From NCBI RefSeq assembly GCF_051020765.1, contig NW_027469105.1:992001-1056000 (forward strand): a DNA stretch of 64,000 bases. The letters are read 5' to 3'. Source of the stretch: Lasioglossum baleicum (Eukaryota; Arthropoda; Insecta; Hymenoptera; Halictidae). The notes under the pieces were generated by a model, which was given only the letters and a program-made list of their open reading frames with translations, was not told the origin of the DNA and ran no database searches. A program made the translations under genes and the position numbers. Of the stretch, positions 12,501 to 26,245 are shown in pieces; within the stretch, counting starts at the first letter, position 1, and each line of letters opens with the position of its first letter.

Positions 12501-13904
12501 CGTCATGCGTAATGCGTTATGCGTTATGCGTTATGCGTTATGCGTTATGCGTTATGCGTTATGCGTTATGCGTTATGCGTTATGCGTTATCCGTTATGCG
12601 TTACGCGTTACGCGTTACGCGTTATGCGTTATGCGTTATGCGTTATGCGTTATGCGTTATGCGTTATGCGTTATGCGTTATGCGTTATGCGTTATGCGTT
12701 ATGCGTTATGCGTTATGCGTTATGCGTTATGCGTTATGCGTTATGCGTTATGCGTTATGCGTTATGCGTTATGCGTTATGCGTTATGCGTTATGCGTTAT
12801 GCGTTATGCGTTATGCGTTATGCGTTATGCGTTATGCGTTATGCGTTATGCGTTATGCGTTATGCGTTATGCGTTATGCGTTATGCGTTATGCGTTATGC
12901 GTTATGCGTTATGCGTTATGCGTTATGCGTTATGCGTTATGCGTTATGCGTTATGCGTTATGCGTTATGCGTTATGCGTTACGCGTTACGCGTTACGCGT
13001 TATGCGTTATGCGTTATGCGTTATGCGTTATGCGTTATGCGTTATGCGTTATGCGTTATGCGTTATGCGTTATGTGTTATGCGTTATGCGTTAAGCGTTA
13101 TACGTTATGCGTTATGCGTTATGCGTTATGTGTTATGCGTTATGCGTTATGTGTTATGCGTTGTGCTTTACGGGTTATGCGATATGCGTTATGCGTTATG
13201 ACTTTTTCATTGCACGTTATGCGTTATGCGATATGCGTTATGCGTTATGCGTTATGCGTTATGCGTTATGCGTTATGCGTTATGCGTTATGCGTTATGCG
13301 TTATGCGTTATGCGTTATGCGTTATGCGTTATGCGTTATGCGTTATGCGTTATGCGTTATGCGTTATGCGTTATGCGTTATGCGTTATGCGTTATGCGTT
13401 ACGCGTTATGCGTTACGCGTTACGCGTTATGCGTTATGCGTTATGCGTTATGCGTTATGCGTTATGCGTTATTCGTTATGCGTTATGCGTTATGCGTTAT
13501 GCGTTATGCGTTATGCGTTATGCGATGTGCGGTGTGCGTTATGCGTTATGCGTTATGCGTTATGCGTTATGCGTTATGCGTTATGCGTTATGCGTTATGC
13601 GTTATGCGTTATGCGTTAAGCATTATGACTTTTTCATTGAGCGTTATGCGTTATGACTTTTCCATTGAGCGTTATGCGTTATTCGTTATGGGTTATGCGT
13701 TATGCGTTATGGGTTATGCGTTATGCGTTATGCGTTAGGCGTTATGCGTTATGCGTTATGCGTTATGCGTTATGCGTTATGCGTTATGCGTTATCCGTTA
13801 TGCGTTATGCGTTATGCGTTATGCGATATGCGTCATGCGTTAAGCGTTATGCGTTATGCATTATGCGTTATCCGTTATGCGTTATGCGTTATGCGTAATG
13901 CGTT
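9551..13904 (+). repeat. Alternating S and N modules: 9551 (1505), 11056 (1092), 12148 (1757)
   Basis: The two S modules (9551, 12148) do not lead to G. They continue through B of the tcattgc subform (cores 10302, 13158), double E and A to a normal tail. 12148 carries the gcgtcat pair twice (near 12249 and 12494), an internal duplication of about 245 bp, and a 51-unit run 12619-12975. Its second gcgatgt reads gcggtgt. 11056 is N, with a doubled first A box at 11814 and 11856. Confidence 0.83.
11814..11897 (+). repeat. 42-bp direct duplication inside block A
   Basis: The six-unit segment from gcgttaa through tcattga and two plain units occurs twice in a row (11814-11855, 11856-11897) before the second box with ccattga. 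It is a six-heptamer step, keeps register, and is the only tripled gactttt cluster I see. Confidence 0.85.
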
Positions 13905-14968
13905 ATGAGTAATGTGTCATGCGTTATGCGTTATGCGTTATGCGTTATGCGTTACGCGTTATGCGTTACGCGTTATGCGTTATGCGTTATGCGTTATGCG
14001 TTATGCGTTATGCGTTATGCGTTATGCGTTATGCGTTATGCGTTATGCGTTATGCGTTATGCGTTATGCGTTATGCGTTATGCGTTATGCGTTATGCGTT
14101 ATGCGTTATGCGTTATGCGTTATGCGTTATGCGTTATGTGTTATGCGTTATGCGTTAAGCGTTATACGTTATGCGTTATGCGTTATGCGTTATGTGTTAT
14201 GCGTTATGCGTTATGTGTTATGCGTTGTGCTTTACGGGTTATGCGATATGCGTTATGCGTTATGACTTTTTCATTGCACGTTATGCGTTATGCGATATGC
14301 GTTATGCGTTATGCGTTATGCGTTATGCGTTATGCGTTATGCGTTATGCGTTATGCGTTATGCGTTATGCGTTATGCGTTATGCGTTATGCGTTATGCGT
14401 TATGCGTTATGCGTTATGCGTTATGCGTTATGCGTTATACGTTATGCGTTATGCGTTATGCGTTATGCGTTACGCGTTATGCGTTACGCGTTACGCGTTA
14501 TGCGTTATGCGTTATGCGTTATGCGTTATGCGTTATGCGTTATTCGTTATGCGTTATGCGTTATGCGTTATGCGTTATGCGTTATGCGTTATGCGATGTG
14601 CGATGTGCGTTATGCGTTATGCGTTATGCGTTATGCGTTATGCGTTATGCGTTATGCGTTATGCGTTATGCGTTATGCGTTAAGCATTATGACTTTTTCA
14701 TTGAGCGTTATGCGTTATGACTTTTCCATTGAGCGTTATGCGTTATTCGTTATGGGTTATGCGTTATGCGTTATGGGTTATGCGTTATGCGTTATGCGTT
14801 AGGCGTTATGCGTTATGCGTTATGCGTTATGCGTTATGCGTTATGCGTTATGCGTTATCCGTTATGCGTTATGCGTTATGCGTTATGCGATATGCGTCAT
14901 GCGTTAAGCGTTATGCGTTATGCATTATGCGTTATCCGTTATGCGTTATGCGTTATGCGTAATGCGTT
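13905..14968 (+). repeat. N module (1064 bp), sister of 11056
   Basis: It has the same order as 11056-12147 (C, long run, B of the tcattgc subform with core at 14222, C, tcgttat, double gcgatgt near 14594, A at 14677, gcgttag tail) but a single A first box. A private acgttat lies near 14439. Confidence 0.83.
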
Positions 14969-17900
14969 ATGAGTAATGTGTCATGCGTTATGCGTTATGC
15001 GTTATTCGTTAAGCGTTATGCTTTATGCGTTATGCGTTATGCGTTATGCGTTATGCGTTATGCGTTATGCGTTATGCGTCATGCGTCATGCGTAATGCGT
15101 TATGCGTTATGCGTTATGCGTTATGCGTTATGCGTTACGCGTTACGCGTTATGCGTTATGCGTTATGCGTTATGCGTTATGCGTTATGCGTTATGCGTTA
15201 TGCGTTATGCGTTATGCGTTATGCGTTATGCGTTATGCGTTATGCGTTATGCGTTATGCGTTATGCGTTATGCGTTATGCGTTATGCGTTATGCGTTATG
15301 CGTTATGCGTTATGCGTTATGCGTTATGCGTTATGCGTTATGCGTTATGCGTTATGCGTTATGCGTTATGCGTTATGCGTTATGCGTTATGCGTTATGCG
15401 TTATGCGTTATGCGTTATGCGTTATGCGTTATGCGTTATGCGTTATGCGTTATGCGTTATGCGTTATGCGTTATGCGTTATGCGTTATGCGATATGCGTT
15501 ATGCGTTATGCGTCATGCGTTATGCGTTATGCGTTATGCGTTATGCGTTATGCGTTATGCGTTATGCGTTATGCGTTATGCGTTATGCGTTATGCGTTAT
15601 GCGTTATGCGTTATGCGTTATGCGTTATGCGTTATGCGTTATGCGTTATGCGTTATGCGTTATGCGTTATGCGTTATGCGTTATGCGTTATGCGTTATGC
15701 GTTATGCGTTATGCGTTATGCGTTATGTGTTATGCGTTGTGCTTTACGGGTTATGCGATATGCGTTATGCGTTATGACTTTTTCATTGAGCGTTATGCGT
15801 TATGCGTAATGCGTTATGCATTATGCGTTATGCGTTATGCGTAATGCGTTATGAGTAATGTGTCATGCGTTATGCGTTATGGACTATGCTTTATGCGTTA
15901 TGCGTTATGGGTTATCCGTTATGCGTCATGCGTTATGCGTTATTCGTTATGCGTTATGCGTTATGCGTTATGCGTTATGCGTTATGCGTTATGCGTTATG
16001 CGTTATGCGTTATGCGATATGCGTTATGCGTTATGCGTTATGCGTTATGCGTTATGTGTTACGCGTTATGCGTTACGCGTTATGCGTTATGCGTTATGCG
16101 TTATGCGTTATGCGTTATGCGTTATTCGTTATGCGTTATGCGTTATGCGTTATGCGTTATGCGTTATGCGATGTGCGCTATGCGTTATGCGTTATGCGTT
16201 ATGCGTTATGCGTTATGCGTTATGCGTTATGCGTTATGCGTTATGCGTTATGCGTTATGCGTTATGCGTTATGCGTTATGCGTTATGCGTTATGCGTTAT
16301 GCGTTATGCGTTATGCGTTATGCGTTATGCGTTATGCGTTATGCGTTATGCGTTATGTGTTATGCGTTATGCGTTAAGCGTTATACGTTATGCGTTATGC
16401 GTTATGCGTTATGTGTTATGCGTTATGCGTTATGTGTTATGCGTTGTGCTTTACGGGTTATGCGTTATGCGATGTGCGATGTGCGTTATGCGTTATGCGT
16501 TATGCGTTATGCGTTATGCGTTATGCGTTATGCGTTATGCGTTATGCGTTATGCGTTATGCGTTATGCGTTATGCGTTATGCGTTATGCGTTAAGCATTA
16601 TGACTTTTTCATTGAGCGTTATGCGTTATGACTTTTCCATTGAGCGTTATGCGTTATTCGTTATGGGTTATGCGTTATGCGTTATGGGTTATGCGTTATG
16701 CGTTATGCGTTATGCGTTAGGCGTTATGCGTTATGCGTTATGCGTTATGCGTTATGCGTTATGCGTTATGCGTTATCCGTTATGCGTTATGCGTTATGCG
16801 TTATGCGTTATGCGATATGCGTCATGCGTTAAGCGTTATGCGTTATGCATTATGCGTTATCCGTTATGCGTTATGCGTTATGCGTAATGCGTTATGAGTA
16901 ATGTGTCATGCGTTATGCGTTATGCGTTATTCGTTAAGCGTTATGCTTTATGCGTTATGCGTTATGCGTTATGCGTTATGCGTTATGCGTTATGCGTTAT
17001 GCGTTATGCGTTATGCGTCATGCGTCATGCGTAATGCGTTATGCGTTATGCGTTATGCGTTATGCGTTATGCGTTATGCGTTATGCGTTATGCGTTATGC
17101 GTTATGCGTTATGCGTTATGCGTTATGCGTTATCCGTTATGCGTTACGCGTTACGCGTTACGCGTTATGCGTTATGCGTTATGCGTTATGCGTTATGCGT
17201 TATGCGTTATGCGTTATGCGTTATGCGTTATGCGTTATGCGTTATGCGTTATGCGTTATGCGTTATGCGTTATGCGTTATGCGTTATGCGTTATGCGTTA
17301 TGCGTTATGCGTTATGCGTTATGCGTTATGCGTTATGCGTTATGCGTTATGCGTTATGCGTTATGCGTTATGCGTTATGCGTTATGCGTTATGCGTTATG
17401 CGTTATGCGTTATGCGTTATGCGTTATGCGATATGCGTTATGCGTTATGCGTCATGCGTTATGCGTTATGCGTTATGCGTTATGCGTTATGCGTTATGCG
17501 TTATGCGTTATGCGTTATGCGTTATGCGTTATGCGTTATGCGTTATGCGTTATGCGTTATGCGTTATGCGTTATGCGTTATGCGTTATGCGTTATGCGTT
17601 ATGCGTTATGCGTTATGCGTTATGCGTTATGCGTTATGCGTTATGCGTTATGCGTTATGCGTTATGCGTTATGCGTTATGCGTTATGCGTTATGTGTTAT
17701 GCGTTGTGCTTTACGGGTTATGCGATATGCGTTATGCGTTATGACTTTTTCATTGAGCGTTATGCGTTATGCGTAATGCGTTATGCATTATGCGTTATGC
17801 GTTATGCGTAATGCGTTATGAGTAATGTGTCATGCGTTATGCGTTATGGACTATGCTTTATGCGTTATGCGTTATGGGTTATCCGTTATGCGTCATGCGT

Positions 17901-18517
17901 TATGCGTTATTCGTTATGCGTTATGCGTTATGCGTTATGCGTTATGCGTTATGCGTTATGCGTTATGCGTTATGCGTTATGCGATATGCGTTATGCGTTA
18001 TGCGTTATGCGTTATGCGTTATGTGTTACGCGTTATGCGTTACGCGTTATGCGTTATGCGTTATGCGTTATGCGTTATGCGTTATGCGTTATTCGTTATG
18101 CGTTATGCGTTATGCGTTATGCGTTATGCGTTATGCGATGTGCGTTATGCGTTATGCGTTATGCGTTATGCGTTATGCGTTATGCGTTATGCGTTATGCG
18201 TTATGCGTTATGCGTTATGCGTTATGCGTTATGCGTTATGCGTTATGCGTTATGCGTTAAGCATTATGACTTTTTCATTGAGCGTTATGCGTTATGACTT
18301 TTCCATTGAGCGTTATGCGTTATTCGTTATGGGTTATGCGTTATGCGTTATGGGTTATGCGTTATGCGTTATGCGTTATGCGTTATGCATTATGCGTTAT
18401 GCGTTATCCGTTATGCGTTATGCGTTATGCGTTATGCGATATGCGTCATGCGTTAAGCGTTATGCGTTATGCATTATGCGTTATCCGTTATGCGTTATGC
18501 GTTATGCGTAATGCGTT
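14969..18517 (+). repeat. Two S-G pairs: S 14969 (882), G 15851 (1043), S 16894 (924), G 17818 (700)
   Basis: Both S modules have the gcgtcat pair, gcgttac units and gcgatat/gcgtcat between two plain runs (49 and 30 units in 14969; 38 and 34 units in 16894) and end in short B (cores 15734, 17701). G 15851 is a hybrid: after gcgatgt and a long run it enters B (core 16441), which joins directly to double gcgatgt. G 17818 is the simple 700-bp form. Confidence 0.83.
16441..16481 (+). repeat. Chimeric junction: B core fused to double E
   Basis: The core gcgttgt, gctttac, gggttat is followed by one plain unit and then two gcgatgt, omitting gcgatat, gactttt and tcattga. The same junction recurs at 18905, 2464 bp (352 units) downstream, so it arose once and was copied. 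Confidence 0.85.
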
Positions 18518-19315
18518 ATGAGTAATGTGTCATGCGTTATGCGTTATGCGTTATGCGTTATGCGTTACGCGTTATGCGTTACGCGTTATGCGTTATGCGT
18601 TATGCGTTATGCGTTATGCGTTATGCGTTATGCGTTATGCGTTATGCGTTATGCGTTATGCGTTATGCGTTATGCGTTATGCGTTATGCGTTATGCGTTA
18701 TGCGTTATGCGTTATGCGTTATGCGTTATGCGTTATGCGTTATGCGTTATGCGTTATGCGTTATGCGTTATGCGTTATGCGTTATGCGTTATGCGTTATG
18801 CGTTATGCGTTATGCGTTATGTGTTATGCGTTATGCGTTAAGCGTTATACGTTATGCGTTATGCGTTATGCGTTATGTGTTATGCGTTATGCGTTATGTG
18901 TTATGCGTTGTGCTTTACGGGTTATGCGTTATGCGATGTGCGATGTGCGTTATGCGTTATGCGTTATGCGTTATGCGTTATGCGTTATGCGTTATGCGTT
19001 ATGCGTTATGCGTTAAGCATTATGACTTTTTCATTGAGCGTTATGCGTTATGACTTTTCCATTGAGCGTTATGCGTTATTCGTTATGGGTTATGCGTTAT
19101 GCGTTATGGGTTATGCGTTATGCGTTATGCGTTATGCGTTAGGCGTTATGCGTTATGCGTTATGCGTTATGCGTTATGCGTTATGCGTTATGCGTTATCC
19201 GTTATGCGTTATGCGTTATGCGTTATGCGTTATGCGATATGCGTCATGCGTTAAGCGTTATGCGTTATGCATTATGCGTTATCCGTTATGCGTTATGCGT
19301 TATGCGTAATGCGTT
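18518..19315 (+). repeat. N module (798 bp) with the second B-E chimera
   Basis: It has C, a long plain run, the left part of B and the core at 18905 fused to double gcgatgt, then A at 19010 and a gcgttag tail. It shares its right two thirds with G 15851. Confidence 0.83.
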
Positions 19316-21779
19316 ATGAGTAATGTGTCATGCGTTATGCGTTATGCGTTATTCGTTAAGCGTTATGCTTTATGCGTTATGCGTTATGCGTTATGCGTTA
19401 TGCGTTATGCGTTATGCGTTATGCGTTATGCGTTATGCGTCATGCGTCATGCGTAATGCGTTATGCGTTATGCGTTATGCGTTATGCGTTATGCGTTATG
19501 CGTTATGCGTTATGCGTTATGCGTTATGCGTTATGCGTTATGCGTTATGCGTTATCCGTTATGCGTTACGCGTTACGCGTTACGCGTTACGCGTTATGTG
19601 TTATGCGTTATGCGTTATGCGTTATGCGTTATGCGTTATGCGTTATGCGTTATGCGTTATGCGTTATGCGTTATGCGTTATGCGTTATGCGTTATGCGTT
19701 ATGCGTTATGCGTTATGCGTTATGCGTTATGCGTTATGCGTTATGCGTTATGCGTTATGCGTTATGCGTTATGCGTTATGCGTTATGCGTTATGCGTTAT
19801 GCGTTATGCGTTATGCGTTATGCGTTATGCGTTATGCGTTATGCGTTATGCGTTATGCGTTATGCGTTATGCGTTATGCGTTATGCGTTATGCGTTATGC
19901 GTTATGCGTTATGCGTTATGCGTTATGCGTTATGCGATATGCGTTATGCGTTATGCGTCATGCGTCATGCGTTATGCGTTATGCGTTATGCGTTATGCGT
20001 TATGCGTTATGCGTTATGCGTTATGCGTTATGCGTTATGCGTTATGCGTTATGCGTTATGCGTTATGCGTTATGCGTTATGCGTTATGCGTTATGCGTTA
20101 TGCGTTATGCGTTATGCGTTATGCGTTATGCGTTATGCGTTATGCGTTATGCGTTATGCGTTATGCGTTATGCGTTATGCGTTATGCGTTATGCGTTATG
20201 CGTTATGCGTTATGCGTTATGCGTTATGCGTTATGCGTTATGCGTTATGCGTTATGCGTTATGCGTTATGCGTTATGCGTTATGCGTTATGCGTTATGCG
20301 TTATGCGTTATGCGTTATGCGTTATGCGTTATGCGTTATGCGTTATGCGTTATGCGTTATGCGTTATGCGTTATGCGTTATGCGTTATGCGTTATGCGTT
20401 ATGCGTTATGCGTTATGCGTTATGTGTTATGCGTTGTGCTTTACGGGTTATGCGATATGCGTTATGCGTTATGACTTTTTCATTGAGCGTTATGCGTTAT
20501 GCGTAATGCGTTATGCATTATGCGTTATGCGTTATGCGTAATGCGTTATGAGTAATGTGTCATGCGTTATGCGTTATGGACTATGCTTTATGCGTTATGC
20601 GTTATGGGTTATCCGTTATGCGTCATGCGTTATGCGTTATTCGTTATGCGTTATGCGTTATGCGTTATGCGTTATGCGTTATGCGTTATGCGTTATGCGA
20701 TATGCGTTATGCGTTATGCGTTATGCGTTATGCGTTATGTGTTACGCGTTATGCGTTACGCGTTATGCGTTATGCGTTATGCGTTATGCGTTATGCGTTA
20801 TGCGTTATTCGTTATGCGTTATGCGTTATGCGTTATGCGTTATGCGTTATGCGATGTGCGTTATGCGTTATGCGTTATGCGTTATGCGTTATGCGTTATG
20901 CGTTATGCGTTATGCGTTATGCGTTATGCGTTATGCGTTATGCGTTATGCGTTATGCGTTATGCGTTATGCGTTATGCGTTATGCGTTATGCGTTATGTG
21001 TTATGCGTTATGCGTTAAGCGTTATACGTTATGCGTTATGCGTTATGCGTTATGTGTTATGCGTTATGCGTTATGTGTTATGCGTTGTGCTTTACGGGTT
21101 ATGCGATATGCGTTATGCGTTATGACTTTTTCATTGCACGTTATGCGTTATGCGATATGCGTTATGCGTTATGCGTTATGCGTTATGCGTTATGCGTTAT
21201 GCGTTATGCGTTATGCGTTATGCGTTATGCGTTATGCGTTATGCGTTATGCGTTATGCGTTATGCGTTATGCGTTATGCGTTATGCGTTATGCGTTATGC
21301 GTTATGCGTTATGCGTTATGCGTTATGCGTTATGCGTTATGCGTTACGCGTTATGCGTTACGCGTTACGCGTTATGCGTTATGCGTTATGCGTTATGCGT
21401 TATGCGTTATTCGTTATGCGTTATGCGTTATGCGTTATGCGTTATGCGTTATGCGATGTGCGATGTGCGTTATGCGTTATGCGTTATGCGTTATGCGTTA
21501 TGCGTTATGCGTTATGCGTTATGCGTTATGCGTTATGCGTTAAGCATTATGACTTTTTCATTGAGCGTTATGCGTTATGACTTTTCCATTGAGCGTTATG
21601 CGTTATTCGTTATGGGTTATGCGTTATGCGTTATGGGTTATGCGTTATGCGTTATGCGTTATGCGTTAGGCGTTATGCGTTATGCATTATGCGTTATGCG
21701 TTATCCGTTATGCGTTAAGCGTTATGCGTTATGCGTTATGCGTTATGCGTTACGCGTTACGCGTTATGCGTAATGCGTT
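19316..21779 (+). repeat. S 19316 (1232 bp) and G 20548 (1232 bp)
   Basis: S has four consecutive gcgttac units (one more than sister modules), a gtgttat at 19598, a 47-unit run 19605-19933, gcgatat, a gcgtcat pair, a 65-unit run 19969-20423 and short B (core 20431). G continues past gcgatgt into a tcattgc-type B (core 21082), double gcgatgt and A at 21537. The two neighbours having equal length is coincidental; their contents differ. Confidence 0.82.
21690..21779 (+). repeat. Recombinant tail with an embedded gcgttac doublet
   Basis: After gcattat and ccgttat the tail reads gcgttaa, four plain units and two gcgttac (about 21748-21761) before gcgtaat and M. No other tail carries a gcgttac doublet next to M. 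It looks like an exchange between a tail gcgttaa and the gcgttaa that precedes C in N modules. Confidence 0.75.
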
Positions 21780-23263
21780 ATGAGTAATGTGTCATGCGTT
21801 ATGCGTTATGCGTTATGCGTTATGCGTTATGCGTTATGCGTTATGCGTTATGCGTTATGCGTTATGCGTTACGCGTTACGCGTTATGCGTTATGCGTTAT
21901 GCGTTATGCGTTATGCGTTATGCGTTATGCGTTATGCGTTATGTGTTATGCGTTATGCGTTAAGCGTTATACGTTATGCGTTATGCGTTATGTGTTATGC
22001 GTTATGCGTTATGTGTTATGCGTTGTGCTTTACGGGTTATGCGATATGCGTTATGCTTTATGACTTTTTCATTGAACGTTATGCGTTATGCGATATGCGT
22101 TATGCGTTATGCGTTATGCGTTATGCGTTATGCGTTATGCGTTATGCGTTATGCGTTATGCGTTATGTGTTATGCGTTATGCGTTATGCGTTATGCGTTA
22201 TGCGTTATGCGTTATGCGTTATGCGTTATGCGTTATGCGTTATGCGTTATGCGTTATGCGTTATGCGTTATGCGTTATGCGTTATGCGTTATGCGTTATG
22301 CGTTATGCGTTATGCGTTATGCGTTATGCGTTATGCGTTATGCGTTATGCGTTATGCGTTATGCGTTATGCGTTATGCGTTATGCGTTATGCGTTATGCG
22401 TTATGCGTTATGCGTTATGCGTTATGCGTTATGCGTTATGCGTTATGCGTTATGCGTTATGCGTTATGCGTTATGCGTTATGCGTTATGCGTTATGCGTT
22501 ATGCGTTATGCGTTATGCGTTATGCGTTATGCGTTATGCGTTATGCGTTATGCGTTATGCGTTATGCGTTATGCGTTATGCGTTATGCGTTATGCGTTAT
22601 GCGTTATGCGTTATGCGTTATGCGTTATGCGTTATGCGTTATGCGTTATGCGTTATGCGTTATGCGTTATGCGTTATGCGTTATGCGTTATGCGTTATGC
22701 GTTATGCGTTATGCGTTATGCGTTATGCGTTATGCGTTATGCGTTATGCGTTATGCGTTATGCGTTATGCGTTATGCGTTATGCGTTATGCGTTATGCGT
22801 TATGCGTTATGCGTTATGAGTTATGCGTTATGCGTTATGCGTTATGCGTTATGCGATGTGCGTTATGCGTTATGCGTTATGCGTTATGCGTTATGCGTTA
22901 TGCGTTATGCGTTATGCGTTATGCGTTATGCGTTATGCGTTATGCGTTATGCGTTATGCGTTATGCGTTATGCGTTAAGCATTATGACTTTTTCATTGAG
23001 CGTTAAGCGTTATGACTTTTCCATTGAGCGTTATGCGTTATTCGTTATGGGTTATGCGTTATGCGTTATGGGTTATGCGTTATGCGTTATGCGTTATGCG
23101 TTATGCGTTATGCATTATGCGTTATGCGTTATCCGTTATGCGTTATGCGTTATGCGTTATGCGTTATGCGTTATGCGTTATGCGATATGCGTCATGCGTT
23201 AAGCGTTATGCGTTATGCATTATGCGTTATCCGTTATGCGTTATGCGTTATGCGTAATGCGTT
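21780..23263 (+). repeat. Long-run module L1 (1484 bp)
   Basis: B (core 22020) has gctttat before gactttt. It is followed by 10 plain units, gtgttat at 22167, 92 perfect units (22174-22817), gagttat at 22818, gcgatgt, and an A at 22972 in which a gcgttaa lies between the two boxes. These private marks recur only in the other L modules (30670, 38062, 50074). Confidence 0.88.
22174..22817 (+). repeat. Perfect run of 92 GCGTTAT units (644 bp)
   Basis: It is bounded by gtgttat on the left and gagttat on the right. It is the longest unbroken perfect tract among those measured. No restriction-type palindrome of four or more bases exists inside such a tract. Confidence 0.85.
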
Positions 23264-25489
23264 ATGAGTAATGTGTCATGCGTTATGCGTTATGCGTTAT
23301 GCGTTATGCGTTATGCGTTATGCGTTATGCGTTATGCGTTATGCGTTATGCGTTATGCGTTATGCGTTATGCGTTAAGCGTTATGCGTTATGCGTTACGC
23401 GTTACGCGTTATGCGTTATGCGTTATGCGTTATGCGTTATGCGTTATGCGTTATGCGTTATGCGTTATGCGTTATGCGTTATGTGTTATGCGTTATGCGT
23501 TAAGCGTTATACGTTATGCGTTATGCGTTATGTGTTATGCGTTATGCGTTATGTGTTATGCGTTGTGCTTTACGGGTTATGCGATATGCGTTATGCGTTA
23601 TGACTTTTTCATTGAACGTTATGCGTTATGCGATATGCGTTATGCGTTATGCGTTATGCGTTATGCGTTATGCGTTATGCGTTATGCGTTATGCGTTATG
23701 CGTTATGCGTTATGCGTTATGCGTTACGCGTTATGCGTTACGCGTTATGCGTTATGCGTTATGCGTTATTCGTTATGCGTTATGCGTTATGCGTTATGCG
23801 TTATGCGTTATGCGTTATGCGTTATGCGTTATGCGATATGCGTCATGCGTTAAGCGTTATGCGTTATGCATTATGCGTTATCCGTTATGCGTTATGCGTT
23901 ATGCGTAATGCGTTATGAGTAATGTGTCATGCGTTATGCGTTATGCGTTATTCGTTAAGCGTTATGCTTTATGCGTTATGCGTTATGCGTTATGCGTTAT
24001 GCGTTATGCGTTATGCGTTATGCGTTATGCGTTATGCGTCATGCGTCATGCGTAATGCGTTATGCGTTATGCGTTATGCGTTATGCGTTATGCGTTATGC
24101 GTTATGTGTTATGCGTTGTGCTTTACGGGTTATGCGATATGCGTTATGCGTTATGACTTTTTCATTGAGCGTTATGCGTTATGCGTAATGCGTTATGCAT
24201 TATGCGTTATGCGTTATGCGTAATGCGTTATGAGTAATGTGTCATGCGTTATGCGTTATGGACTATGCTTTATGCGTTATGCGTTATGGGTTATCCGTTA
24301 TGCGTCATGCGTTATGCGTTATGCGTTATGCGTTATGCGTTATGCGTTATGCGTTATGCGTTATGCGTTATGCGTTATGCGTTATGCGTTATGCGTTATG
24401 CGTTATGCGTTATGCGTTATGCGTTATGCGTTATGCGTTATGCGTTATGCGTTATGCGTTATGCGTTATGCGTTATGCGTTATGCGTTATGCGTTATGCG
24501 TTATGCGTTATGCGTTATGCGTTATGCGTTATGCGTTATGCGTTATGCGTTATGCGTTATGCGTTATGCGTTATGCGTTATGCGTTATGCGTTATGCGTT
24601 ATGCGTTATGCGTTATGCGTTATGCGTTATGCGTTATGTGTTATGCGTTGTGCTTTACGGGTTATGCGATATGCGTTATGCGTTATGACTTTTTCATTGA
24701 GCGTTATGCGTTATGCGTAATGCGTTATGCATTATGCGTTATGCGTTATGCGTAATGCGTTATGAGTAATGTGTCATGCGTTATGCGTTATGGACTATGC
24801 TTTATGCGTTATGCGTTATGGGTTATCCGTTATGCGTCATGCGTTATGCGTTATTCGTTATGCGTTATGCGTTATGCGTTATGCGTTATGCGTTATGCGT
24901 TATGCGTTATGCGTTATGCGATATGCGTTATGCGTTATGCGTTATGCGTTATGCGTTATGTGTTACGCGTTATGCGTTACGCGTTATGCGTTATGCGTTA
25001 TGCGTTATGCGTTATGCGTTATGCGTTATTCGTTATGCGTTATGCGTTATGCGTTATGCGTTATGCGTTATGCGATGTGCGTTATGCGTTATGCGTTATG
25101 CGTTATGCGTTATGCGTTATGCGTTATGCGTTATGCGTTATGCGTTATGCGTTATGCGTTATGCGTTATGCGTTATGCGTTATGCGTTATGCGTTATGCG
25201 TTATGCGTTATGCGTTATGCGTTAAGCATTATGACTTTTTCATTGAGCGTTATGCGTTATGACTTTTCCATTGAGCGTTATGCGTTATTCGTTATGGGTT
25301 ATGCGTTATGCGTTATGGGTTATGCGTTATGCGTTATGCGTTATGCGTTATGCGTTATGCATTATGCGTTATGCGTTATCCGTTATGCGTTATGCGTTAT
25401 GCGTTATGCGATATGCGTCATGCGTTAAGCGTTATGCGTTATGCATTATGCGTTATCCGTTATGCGTTATGCGTTATGCGTAATGCGTT
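23264..25489 (+). repeat. N 23264 (651), S 23915 (315), G 24230 (532), G 24762 (728)
   Basis: This is a compact N-S-G-G series. N has B (core 23560) and a tail but no A. S is the minimal 315-bp form, ending in short B (core 24113). G 24230 is a 47-unit run closed by a short B (core 24645). G 24762 is the standard right-half module with A at 25219. The N-S-G spacing recurs at 32049 and 33540. Confidence 0.85.
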
Positions 25490-26245
25490 ATGAGTAATGT
25501 GTCATGCGTTATGCGTAATGCTTTATGCGTTATGCGTTACGCGTTATGCGTTACGCGTTATGCGTTATGCGTTATGCGTTATGCGTTATGCGTTATGCGT
25601 TATGCGTTATGCGTTATGTGTTATGCGTTATGCGTTATGCGTTATGCGTTATGCGTTATGCGTTATGCGTTATGCGTTATGCGTTATGCGTTATGCGTTA
25701 TGCGTTATGCGTTATGCGTTATGCGTTATGCGTTATGCGTTATGCGTTACGCGTTATGCGTTACGCGTTACGCGTTACGCGTTATGCGTTATGCGTTATG
25801 CGTTATGCGTTATGCGTTATGCGTTCTTCGTTATGCGTTATGCGTTATGCGTTATGCGTTATGCGTTATGCGATGTGCGATGTGCGTTATGCGTTATGCG
25901 TTATGCGTTATGCGTTATGCGTTATGCGTTATGCGTTATGCGTTATGCGTTATGCGTTATGCGTTAAGCATTATGACTTTTTCATTGAGCGTTATGCGTT
26001 ATGACTTTTCCATTGAGCGTTATGCGTTATTCGTTATGGGTTATGCGTTATGCGTTATGGGTTATGCGTTATGCGTTATGCGTTATGCGTTAGGCGTTAT
26101 GCGTTATGCGTTATGCGTTATGCGTTATGCGTTATGCGTTATGCGTTATGCGTTATGCGTTATGCGATATGCGTCATGCGTTAAGCGTTATGCGTTATGC
26201 ATTATGCGTTATCCGTTATGCGTTATGCGTTATGCGTAATGCGTT
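25490..26245 (+). repeat. N module (756 bp) with double E, no B
   Basis: It starts with gcgtaat and gctttat soon after M, a private opening. It then has C units, gtgttat, a run, four gcgttac units, a private gcgttct before tcgttat at about 25822, two gcgatgt, A at 25961 and gcgttag. Its right half matches the double-E subfamily of 8.7-21.8 kb. Confidence 0.8.

Noticed and set aside
19316..21779. Equal 1232-bp lengths of modules 19316, 20548 and 44754 as evidence of copying
   Set aside because: 19316 (S) and 20548 (G) have different marker content, and 44754 (S) has a different internal duplication. The equal lengths are coincidence in a 7-bp-quantised system.
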